Assembly: GCF_011759375.1 (NCBI RefSeq)
Contig: NZ_JAARML010000008.1
Location: forward strand, 62,001-126,000
Direction of reading: 5' to 3'
From: Paraflavitalea devenefica
GTDB lineage: Bacteria; Bacteroidota; Bacteroidia; Chitinophagales; Chitinophagaceae
DNA length: 64,000 nucleotides
Shown: piece after piece, positions 52,975 to 60,841 of the stretch
Layout: the number at the start of each line of letters is the position of its first letter
Position numbering within the stretch: position 1 is the stretch's first letter
The notes under the pieces: model-generated
What the model was told of the DNA's origin: nothing
What the model saw: only the letters and a program-made list of their open reading frames with translations
Database searches by the model: none
Made by a program: the position numbers and the translations under genes

Positions 52975-53547
52975 ATGAAGGATCTGAAAGCCTATAGCGA
53001 GCAGGAATTATGGCAACTGGTTCAGCAGCGCCATCAGCCCGCATTTGATGAACTGTATTACCGTTTTGTGGAGTCGCTGTTGCAAACAGCGTTTCAGAAA
53101 ACGAATGACCGTCACCTGGCCGATGACCTAGTACAGGACCTGTTTATCTGGATCTGGGAACATGCGCCTGCTGTACCCACGCATACCCATTGTAATGTAG
53201 CCGCTTATCTGCATACTGCACTGCGCCATAAAATCTACAATTATTATCATCGCCGGTTAAAAGCACAGGCTATCCTGGCCGATATACATCAGCACACCGG
53301 CGAAGCGACACCTCATCTTCAACAGCAACTGGAATACCGGGAAGTGATTGCAGCGGTACACCATGAAATAGAGGCCCTGCCCACGGCCATGAAAAAGATA
53401 TTCCAGCTTAGCCGGAATGAAGACAAAAGCATTCCTGAAATTGCCGGCACGCTTGCCCTTTCCAAACAAACGGTCAAGAACCAGTTGGGCATTGCGGTCA
53501 AAAGATTACGTTCCTCTGTGGATAGGTTACAATCCTGGCTGTTTTGA
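52975..53547 (+). CDS. ECF-type RNA polymerase sigma-70 factor
   Basis: From ATG 52975, 190 residues. Region 2 shows PAFDELYYRFVESLLQTAFQ and DDLVQDLFIWIWE, and region 4 shows LPTAMKKIFQLSRNEDKSIP and GTLALSKQTVKNQLGIAVKR (helix-turn-helix). The ATG at 52945 would add ten residues with no better context. It lies upstream of a FecR-type anti-sigma factor and a SusC with an STN domain, the classic arrangement in which substrate binding outside releases this sigma factor to transcribe the transporter genes. Confidence 0.92.
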   Translation: MKDLKAYSEQELWQLVQQRHQPAFDELYYRFVESLLQTAFQKTNDRHLADDLVQDLFIWIWEHAPAVPTHTHCNVAAYLHTALRHKIYNYYHRRLKAQAILADIHQHTGEATPHLQQQLEYREVIAAVHHEIEALPTAMKKIFQLSRNEDKSIPEIAGTLALSKQTVKNQLGIAVKRLRSSVDRLQSWLF

Positions 53548-53556
53548 TTTTAAGAA

Positions 53557-53622
53557 GCTAGTGGTAAGTGGCGAGTGGCGAGTAGTGTACCCCACTAGCC
53601 ACTCGCTATTTACCACTAGCCA
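53557..53622. repeat. Heptamer inverted array, family A copy 5
   Basis: Left arm 53557-53587 (CTAGTGG, TAAGTGG, CGAGTGG, CGAGTAG) and right arm 53591-53622 (CCACTAG, CCACTCG, CTATTTA, CCACTAG). With copy 4 it brackets the sigma factor gene, about 10 bp after its stop codon. Confidence 0.85.
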
Positions 53623-53746
53623 TTAACTATACAATATTCAGTTTCCGGAACAAACTCCGTATGTTACCACAATATTAATTTGACAATCTTCATGGTACTT
53701 TCTCTTTGTTCAATTGCTATGTATATAAAAGGGGTTATCCTCCATT

Positions 53747-54721
53747 ATGGACGAACAGTACATACAGCAATTATTGGAGCGTTATCAGCAGGGTACTATT
53801 TCAGCCGAAGAACTGAAAGAACTGGAGCAATGGTACGTGGAACTGCACAAAACGCAGGAACCTTTTTTCCGTCCGGGAGCAGATAAGGAAGCCCACCTGC
53901 AACATTTACTACAACATATTCATACAGGCATGGCAGAACCCGCCACACCTGCAGTACCGGCCCCAGCACCAGCACGGGTAAGAAAGTTATGGTACCGGTG
54001 GGTGGCGGCAGCCCTGCTGCTTATTTTCCCGGCAGGCGCCTGGTGGTGGTACCAATCCGCGCAAAACCAGCCGGCTGCTATTGCCCAAAGCATCCTGGTA
54101 CCCGCGGGCAAGACTTACAAGATCACGTTGCCCGATAGCAGTACCGTATGGCTCTCAGGCGGTACCCAATTGCAATATTTAAAAGATTATGGCCGGCATA
54201 CGCGCACGGTAGCCCTGCAAAAAGGGAAGGCTTTTTTTGAGGTGCAGAAAGACCCGGCGCATCCTTTTATTGTGCAGGCAGGCCCTATCGCCACTAAGGT
54301 ATTGGGTACTTCTTTTACGGTGGATATGGAAAAGCAGGACCAGCCATTGGTAGCTGTAGCTACCGGAAAGGTAGCAGTAAGCCTTGGCGGGAAAACTCTT
54401 TCCGTATTGCCGCCGGGCAAGCAATTACAGGTGAATACGGCTACCGGCGATTATGCCGTGACTGATCATCCTGCCACCCTGGTGAATGCCTGGACAAAGG
54501 ATGAACTGGTATTGACCGGTGTTGATTTTGCCGCCCTGTGCCAGGCTTTTGAAACTTTTTACCAGGTGCGTATTCAAACACAGACCCATAGCATACAGCA
54601 ACATCAATATACCCTTATCCTGAAACGCGATGTGGAAGCGGTGAAAGTACTGGAAGTGATCTGCCGCCTGTACCACAACCAATATCGTATGATGCCCGAC
54701 GGAAGTTATCTGATTTATTAA
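53747..54721 (+). CDS. FecR family anti-sigma factor
   Basis: A 324-residue protein with a cytoplasmic N-terminal segment (ERYQQGTISAEELKELEQWY), one transmembrane helix at about 84-102, a FecR domain (ITLPDSSTVWLSGGTQLQYL, VLGTSFTVDMEKQ) and a C-terminal DUF4974 region (TGVDFAALCQAFETFYQVRI). It should hold the upstream sigma factor at the membrane until the SusC below reports bound substrate. The sigma gene lies 199 bp upstream, separated by a heptamer array; SusC follows after 38 bp. Confidence 0.93.
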   Translation: MDEQYIQQLLERYQQGTISAEELKELEQWYVELHKTQEPFFRPGADKEAHLQHLLQHIHTGMAEPATPAVPAPAPARVRKLWYRWVAAALLLIFPAGAWWWYQSAQNQPAAIAQSILVPAGKTYKITLPDSSTVWLSGGTQLQYLKDYGRHTRTVALQKGKAFFEVQKDPAHPFIVQAGPIATKVLGTSFTVDMEKQDQPLVAVATGKVAVSLGGKTLSVLPPGKQLQVNTATGDYAVTDHPATLVNAWTKDELVLTGVDFAALCQAFETFYQVRIQTQTHSIQQHQYTLILKRDVEAVKVLEVICRLYHNQYRMMPDGSYLIY

Positions 54722-54759
54722 TAGCTGGTTTCATTCAATTATTACAAACTAAACAACGT

Positions 54760-57700
54760 ATGAAAAATTGCGCAGGCTCTTTTTCCGGGCCTTCTATGCC
54801 ATTCCCCTCCCGGTTATGGTATGTTACAGGCTTCTTTTTTCTCCTGATGCTGGGCAGCATGCGGCTGACCGCCCAATCGCCCGAACTGCTTAAGAAACAA
54901 GTAAGCATTTCCTTTAAGGAAGAGACCGTGAAAGCGGTATTGGAAAAACTACAGACCGAAACAGGTATCCCTTTTGTTTATAACCCTGAAGAAGCCGGTA
55001 AGCATAAAACGCCTGCCCGCGATTTCAAGGAAACGGCTGTGCGGGATATCCTGAAAACGATGCTGGGCAACAGTAACCTGGTATTTGAAGAATCCAATGG
55101 GTATGTTATTGTGCGTGCCAACAAAAAACCAGCACAGCCAGGAAAACAAATTATTCCTCCGGGTATAGATACCGGCAAATCCATGGAGGCAACGGGTGAT
55201 ACAATCAAAGTGGATAAGGATTTGAATGAAGTGGTGGTGCTGGGCTTTGGACAAACACAAAAGAAGATAGCCCAGACCGGCGCTGTTGCTTCCATTACTG
55301 CCAAGGAGATCAAGCAGAGTCCGGTAGCCAATATTGCCAATGCCCTGGCAGGCAGGCTGCCGGGCCTGATCACCGTGCAGCGCTCCGGCGACCCGGGCAG
55401 GGATATGCCTGAAATGTATATCCGGGGCCGGGCTACTTTCAATAGCACTGATCCCCTGATCACGATTGATGGTGTACAAAAAGATGCCACCACCCTAGCG
55501 GTGCTGGACCCCAATGAAATAGAAAGCATCACGATCCTGAAAGATGCATCTGCCACTGCCTTGTATGGTGTGAAAGGCGCCAATGGCGTGATCATCGTTA
55601 AAACACGCCGTGGTAAGGAGGGCAGGCCGGCCATCAATGCCAGTATACAAAGGTCGGTGCAATCGCCTACGCGTATGCCCCAGTTCCTCGACTCGTATAA
55701 CCTGGCGCTGCTGGCCAATGAAGCGTATTATAATGATAACCCTACGGGCACCTTGCCACCTTATACAGCGGAAGCCATTGAGGCTTATAAAACCGGTTCT
55801 GATCCTTATAAGTACCCGAATGTAGACTGGATTGATGAGATGTTGAAGCCATCACAGATGACCCGTGCTGACTTCAATATCAGCGGTGGCAGCAAGCTGG
55901 TGAAGTATTTCGTGAATGCAGGCTATACCCAGCAGGATGGCTTGTACAAATCGGAGAAGCAACCACAATACGACCCCAACACGATTTACAAACGTTATAA
56001 TTTCCGCTCCAATATTGATATTGACTTCGACGAGAATTTCTCTATTGCCCTAAACCTGGCCGGCGCTATTGAAGACAGGAATACGTCTGCTTCTTCTACT
56101 TATGACATCTTCAACTATCTGTTTAAGATGCCGCCTACCTATTCGCCCATCAAATACCCTACCGGGTTTTATGGCGGGGAGGTACGTGGCAATCCTTTTG
56201 CCCTGCTGAATACGACCGGCTATATACAGAACTTTAATTCTTTCCTGTCGGGCATGCTTACCGCCACCCGCAAGCTGGACTTCATCACCAAAGGACTGTA
56301 TGTTAAAGGCAACTATTCTTTTGACGGGGCTTTTAAGAATGAATTGAAGCGTACGCGGCAGGTAAGAACCGCCAAGTACAAAGGCATAGGAGATATTAAC
56401 GATACGGCCAGCTATACGTATATCAGCAGTGACCTGCCGTTGAGCGCGCCTATACCCCTCTATGATCAAAGCCGTACGATCTGGATGGATGTATCCCTGA
56501 ATTATGAACGCTCTTTTAAGGACCACCACTTCACGGGTTTGCTGCTGGCCAACAGGACCCAGCTCCTGGCGGGCGGACAAACAGCCAGTGCAGAAAGACT
56601 GATCCCTTTTGTATCGCAAGGGTTGGTATCCCGCATCACGTACAATTTCCGCAACAAGTATTTTGTGGAGTTCAATGCCGGTTTTAATGGTACCGACAAT
56701 TTCAAGAAAGACAACCGCTATGGTTTCTTCCCCGCCTTCTCAGCCGGCTGGGTGCTTACGCAGGAAAAGTTCCTGCGCGACAACCCGGTGCTTGATTTTC
56801 TGAAGATAAGAGGTTCCTATGGGTTGACTGGTAATGACCAGCTCAATGGCAGAAGGTGGTTGTACGTATCGCAGTACGGCACTTCCACAGGTTATGGCTA
56901 TGGTGAAAACCTGCAAACCATCGGTGGCCGGTCGGAAGGCGCGATGGCCAATGAAAATGTGACCTGGGAAAAAGCGTATAAAACAAATATTGGTATTGAA
57001 GCCAAGTTCTGGAATGGCCTGTTGGGCATTACTGCCGACTTTTTCCGGGAGAAACGCAAAGACATCCTTATTACCCGTGGATCGGTGCCGGCTATCATCG
57101 GTGTAGCGCCTGCCAACCTGCCTCCTACGAATATGGGTGAGATCATCAATGAAGGTTTTGAAGTGGAGGTGAGCCACCGGCAACGGATAGGCAAGGTGAC
57201 CTATTTTGTGAATGGCAATGCTTCTTTTTCCAAAAACAAGATCCTGTTTATGGATGAGGTAGACAGGCGGTATGATTATTTAAAAAGGACCGGTACGTCT
57301 ATTAACCAGTTCTTTGGCCTGACTTCCATCGGCTTCTTTCAAAGCCAGGAAGAGATCAATAAAAGTCCCCAACAGTTTGGCACCGTTATTCCCGGCGACC
57401 TGAAGTATAAAGACCTCAACGGCGATAACGTGATTGATGCATTCGATGAAGGTCCTATCGGAAAGACGAATGTGCCGGAGCTCCTGTATGGCATTTCAGC
57501 GGGCGTGAATTGGAAGAACTTTGACTTGAGTGTATTGTTCCAGGGGGCAGGGAATTACAATATCCTGTTTAGCCATGAAGGTGCCTGGGAGTTTTATAAC
57601 CAGGCTTCGGCGCTGGAGCAGCACCTGGGCAGGTGGACACCACAAACGGCCGCCACGGCTACCTACCCTGCCCTGCATTATAATTCCAACGTGAATAACT

Positions 57701-57957
57701 GGCGTACCTCTTCTTTCTTCCTGAAAGATGCCAGTTATATACGGTTGAAGAATATTGAGATTGGTTACTCCTTCCGGAAGGTAGCCATTACTAAAAAAGC
57801 TACGCTGGCCTCGGTACGCATTTATGCCAATGGCATGAACCTGATTACCTGGGATAAGATGGGCAATAATTATTTTGATCCTGAGGCGCCCAGCGGAAAG
57901 GGTTTCTCGTACCCGCAATTGAAGGTGTTCAACATTGGTGTATCAACTGATTTTTAA
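54760..57957 (+). CDS. SusC family TonB-linked transporter with STN signalling domain
   Basis: A 1065-residue protein. After a signal peptide ending near residue 39 comes an STN domain (KQVSISFKEETVKAVLEKLQ to about residue 100), which contacts the FecR periplasmic domain. It lacks the usual carboxypeptidase-like domain and goes via a short proline-rich linker to the SusC box (LNEVVVLGFGQTQKK), the plug (MYIRGRATFNSTDPLITIDG, ITILKDASATALYGVKGANG) and the barrel, ending FNIGVSTDF. It imports an unidentified glycan or glycoconjugate and signals to the FecR/sigma pair. SusD follows after 19 bp. Confidence 0.94.
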   Translation: MKNCAGSFSGPSMPFPSRLWYVTGFFFLLMLGSMRLTAQSPELLKKQVSISFKEETVKAVLEKLQTETGIPFVYNPEEAGKHKTPARDFKETAVRDILKTMLGNSNLVFEESNGYVIVRANKKPAQPGKQIIPPGIDTGKSMEATGDTIKVDKDLNEVVVLGFGQTQKKIAQTGAVASITAKEIKQSPVANIANALAGRLPGLITVQRSGDPGRDMPEMYIRGRATFNSTDPLITIDGVQKDATTLAVLDPNEIESITILKDASATALYGVKGANGVIIVKTRRGKEGRPAINASIQRSVQSPTRMPQFLDSYNLALLANEAYYNDNPTGTLPPYTAEAIEAYKTGSDPYKYPNVDWIDEMLKPSQMTRADFNISGGSKLVKYFVNAGYTQQDGLYKSEKQPQYDPNTIYKRYNFRSNIDIDFDENFSIALNLAGAIEDRNTSASSTYDIFNYLFKMPPTYSPIKYPTGFYGGEVRGNPFALLNTTGYIQNFNSFLSGMLTATRKLDFITKGLYVKGNYSFDGAFKNELKRTRQVRTAKYKGIGDINDTASYTYISSDLPLSAPIPLYDQSRTIWMDVSLNYERSFKDHHFTGLLLANRTQLLAGGQTASAERLIPFVSQGLVSRITYNFRNKYFVEFNAGFNGTDNFKKDNRYGFFPAFSAGWVLTQEKFLRDNPVLDFLKIRGSYGLTGNDQLNGRRWLYVSQYGTSTGYGYGENLQTIGGRSEGAMANENVTWEKAYKTNIGIEAKFWNGLLGITADFFREKRKDILITRGSVPAIIGVAPANLPPTNMGEIINEGFEVEVSHRQRIGKVTYFVNGNASFSKNKILFMDEVDRRYDYLKRTGTSINQFFGLTSIGFFQSQEEINKSPQQFGTVIPGDLKYKDLNGDNVIDAFDEGPIGKTNVPELLYGISAGVNWKNFDLSVLFQGAGNYNILFSHEGAWEFYNQASALEQHLGRWTPQTAATATYPALHYNSNVNNWRTSSFFLKDASYIRLKNIEIGYSFRKVAITKKATLASVRIYANGMNLITWDKMGNNYFDPEAPSGKGFSYPQLKVFNIGVSTDF

Positions 57958-57976
57958 GCTAACAAATTCATTCCCG

Positions 57977-59647
57977 ATGATACTGAATAAAAAAATGAAT
58001 GTGCTGGTGGCTGTGGCAGGTTGTATGCTCAGCCTGTTACTGACCGGCTGTACCAAGATCAATGAGTACCTGGATAAAGCCGAATCCGGCGGATTAACGG
58101 AAGACCAGGTGTTTGGCGATTATGTACAAACACAGGCTTACCTGGCCTCTATTTATTACAATGGCATTAACGCCGGTGATTGGATGCCTGCTTATTCTTT
58201 TACTTATGCTGCAGCCAGCGACGAGGCCAAGTGTCCTTATACCACGGTTAATAGTCCGGTTGGGTTTAATAACGGATCTATATCCCCCACGTACAATCCT
58301 ATTGATATCTGGGGCGGTAAGTACCAGCATATACGGCAAGTGAACAGGCTGATCGCTAAAATAGACCAGGTGCCTGTGTCTGATGATCCTGCACAAATTT
58401 CAGGTAGATCAAGGATGAAAGGGGAAGGTTATTTTCTCCGGGCCTTTTTCTATTTCCAGTTGTTCCAGCGTTATGGTGGTGTTCCAATCATTGACCGGGT
58501 ATTGACGATTGATGACAAACTGAACCTGCCGAGGAATTCGGCCGATGAAGTGGTGGCTTTTATTGTAAAGGATTGCGATAGCGCCGCCAATTACCTCGCT
58601 ACTTCCTGGCCGGCTGTTGACCTGGGCCGCGCCACCAAAGGAGCCGCCCTGCTGCTGAAAGCAAGGACGTTGTTGTATGCTGCCAGCTTACTGCACAACC
58701 CGGAGAATAAAACAGCCAAGTGGGTCGCCGCCGCTGCTGCCGCCAAGGTGGTGATGGACATGAAGGATGTGTATAAGCTGGATGATAATTATAAGACCCT
58801 TTTTCATACCCGTACTTCCAAAGAGATCATTTTCCAATCAAGCATCAACCAGGTATGGCAGGTGGTATCCAATGACTGGGTGCGGCATACAGAGCCTCCC
58901 GGCCGTGGCGGTGGCTGGGGCAACCTGCAGCCTTTGCAGAATATAGTGGATGATTATGAGATGGCGAATGGTAAGTATATCACAGACCCTACTTCGGGCT
59001 ATGACCCCAATAATCCTTATGTGGGCCGGGACCCTCGCTTCCACCAGTCCATTATTTATAATGGCCGTACCTGGCTGGGCGTTTCCATCAACACGTATGT
59101 AGGCGCCGGGGCCGATGGCCTCAATAACAGTACGGCCGCTACGCAAACGGGTTATTATGTGGCCAAGAACCTCGATGAGAATGCCACGCTGATCTCTTCC
59201 TATAAACCGGGCAGTCATTACTGGATCTTTATGCGCTATACAGAAGCATTCCTGGATTATGCCGAAGCACAGAATGAAGCAGTGGGACCTGATCAATCGG
59301 TGTATGATGCGATCAACCTGATCCGCGACCGGACCAACGTAAAAATGCCTCCTTTACCTGTAGGTCTCTCCAAAGATGAGATGAGGGAACGTATACGCCA
59401 TGAACGCAGGATAGAGCTGGCCTTTGAAGCACACCGTTTCTGGGATGTGCGGAGGTGGCGCATTGGCGGACAGGCTACTTCTACCGATGCCTATGGCATG
59501 AAGATCACCAAAACGGGAAGTACGTTTAAGTATGAAAAGTTCCTGCTGGAGAAACGTGTTTATAAGCCGGCTTTTGACCTGTTTCCCATTCCGCAAACTG
59601 AAAGGGAGAAGCAGCCGGCGTTGTCTCAAAATTTGGGATATAATTGA
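57977..59647 (+). CDS. SusD/RagB family lipoprotein (sigma/FecR locus)
   Basis: From ATG 57977, 556 residues with lipobox ending at Cys25 (LLTGC) followed by TKINEYLDKAESGGLTEDQV, typical of SusD. The core has RMKGEGYFLRAFFYFQLFQR, FMRYTEAFLDYAEAQNEAVG, and closes with FEAHRFWDVRRWRIG and LFPIPQTEREKQP. The frame can be extended to 57935, overlapping SusC, but this would bury the signal peptide. No glycosidase follows before the terminator, so the glycan handled cannot be inferred. Confidence 0.93.
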   Translation: MILNKKMNVLVAVAGCMLSLLLTGCTKINEYLDKAESGGLTEDQVFGDYVQTQAYLASIYYNGINAGDWMPAYSFTYAAASDEAKCPYTTVNSPVGFNNGSISPTYNPIDIWGGKYQHIRQVNRLIAKIDQVPVSDDPAQISGRSRMKGEGYFLRAFFYFQLFQRYGGVPIIDRVLTIDDKLNLPRNSADEVVAFIVKDCDSAANYLATSWPAVDLGRATKGAALLLKARTLLYAASLLHNPENKTAKWVAAAAAAKVVMDMKDVYKLDDNYKTLFHTRTSKEIIFQSSINQVWQVVSNDWVRHTEPPGRGGGWGNLQPLQNIVDDYEMANGKYITDPTSGYDPNNPYVGRDPRFHQSIIYNGRTWLGVSINTYVGAGADGLNNSTAATQTGYYVAKNLDENATLISSYKPGSHYWIFMRYTEAFLDYAEAQNEAVGPDQSVYDAINLIRDRTNVKMPPLPVGLSKDEMRERIRHERRIELAFEAHRFWDVRRWRIGGQATSTDAYGMKITKTGSTFKYEKFLLEKRVYKPAFDLFPIPQTEREKQPALSQNLGYN

Positions 59648-59663
59648 GCGCTTGTTACTGAAG

Positions 59664-59717
59664 CCGCAGCGTCCTCTGCCACGCACAAAGCTTTACCAGG
59701 AGAGACACTGCGGGGAA
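59664..59717. repeat. REP-like CCGCAG element, copy 4 (intermediate core)
   Basis: 54 bp with the constant ends (CCGCAGCGTCC and GGAGAGACACTGCGGGGAA, with an extra GA) and a core unrelated to those of copies 1-3. Located shortly after the SusD stop codon. Confidence 0.78.
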
Positions 59718-59775
59718 ATCAATAATTAATCCTTACGTCAGCCATTGCCTTTTCTGTGTTCCGTATTCTATTTCC

Positions 59776-59812
59776 AATCCCGGCCTTCCGTACAGGCCGG
59801 GATTTGTTTTCT
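59776..59812 (+). terminator. Rho-independent terminator after SusD
   Basis: An 11-bp perfect stem (AATCCCGGCCT and AGGCCGGGATT) with a 7-base loop, followed by a T-rich stretch (TTGTTTTCTTT). It would end the sigma/FecR/SusC/SusD transcript and may serve the convergent PorP gene as well. Confidence 0.85.
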
Positions 59813-60832
59813 TTACCATAATCTTTCCGGGCAGCGGTCGTTGTACCTGTTGCCCAATAAAAATCCTATCTGCAATTCGTGCGTACCCTTGCTCACCGTT
59901 TTTAAGCCGGAAGTGGAAACATCATACGAATAACCCATATTTACCTTGTTGCTGATGTTAACGCCCAGCATGCCTGCGAAGCCATCCTTGTACCGGTAGC
60001 TGCTGCCGATCCATACAAGGTCCAGGTATTGCAGCTTGATATTCATTTCCGCACCCAGGGGTAAAGGCTGTATGTACCGGAGCATGACGGAAGGTAGGCA
60101 ACTGATGTCATCGTTGAGAAAAAAGCGGTAACCGGCCGTTATAAATGTATGGGGTAACAGCTTGCCAGGAGAAGACTGTACGATGTTATCAGAAAAGGTC
60201 AGTGGGGCGGGAACCACCTGTTGAATGGCGATACCGGCAAAATAATCCCTGCTGTACAACCACAGGCCTGCGCTGATATCCGGCTTTATACGGCCCGCCT
60301 GTTTTGTACTCACAGCCGGGTCTACCTGGGCAGGATTGCCAAAGTTGAGCTTGTCTGTCTGCAGGCTCATGCTGGCGATCCCTGCACTCACACCCATGGA
60401 TAAAGTAGTCACAGTAGAGAGCGGCAGGTGGTAGGCGTAGGTACCATAAGCGGCAAAACGGTTCAGGGGGCCGGTACGGTCATTAAGTATGGTAAGCCCT
60501 ACCCCACTGTGCGCCTCAGGCGCCTGGTACTCGCGCCAGTAAGCCCTTCCTCTTGGGTTCTCCCCTACGGGCTGAAAACCGGTAGCGGTCTCACGGCCAT
60601 AATCATCCTTTTTCAAGGGAGCATGGATGGTAAGGTAAGTAGTTACGGGCGCATCCTCCAATCCCACCCATTGATGGCGGTGACTTAGTTTAACATCCGT
60701 ATAGTTCTCAATACCGGCAATGGCCGGGTTGATGATGTAATTGTTGAGGACGTACTGTGTATAATAAGGTCTTTGTTGCGCCTGCAAGGGCAATGTGCAG
60801 CAGCATAACAAAAAGAGTTTAATGATTTTCAT
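59813..60832 (-). CDS. PorP/SprF family type IX secretion system membrane protein
   Basis: A 339-residue exported outer membrane protein (signal peptide to about residue 19, LPLQAQ). It opens QRPYYTQYVLNNYIINPAIA and GIENYTDVKLSHRHQWVGLE, the family hallmark, and has the repeated beta-strand pattern up to GSSYRYKDGFAGMLGVNISN and YDVSTSGLKTVSKGTHELQI. PorP/SprF proteins are needed to retain or export T9SS type B cargo. It lies 9 bp downstream of the type B adhesin-like gene on the same strand, the usual cargo-partner layout. Confidence 0.93.
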   Translation of the reverse strand: MKIIKLFLLCCCTLPLQAQQRPYYTQYVLNNYIINPAIAGIENYTDVKLSHRHQWVGLEDAPVTTYLTIHAPLKKDDYGRETATGFQPVGENPRGRAYWREYQAPEAHSGVGLTILNDRTGPLNRFAAYGTYAYHLPLSTVTTLSMGVSAGIASMSLQTDKLNFGNPAQVDPAVSTKQAGRIKPDISAGLWLYSRDYFAGIAIQQVVPAPLTFSDNIVQSSPGKLLPHTFITAGYRFFLNDDISCLPSVMLRYIQPLPLGAEMNIKLQYLDLVWIGSSYRYKDGFAGMLGVNISNKVNMGYSYDVSTSGLKTVSKGTHELQIGFLLGNRYNDRCPERLW

Positions 60833-60841
60833 ACAGAGGAT

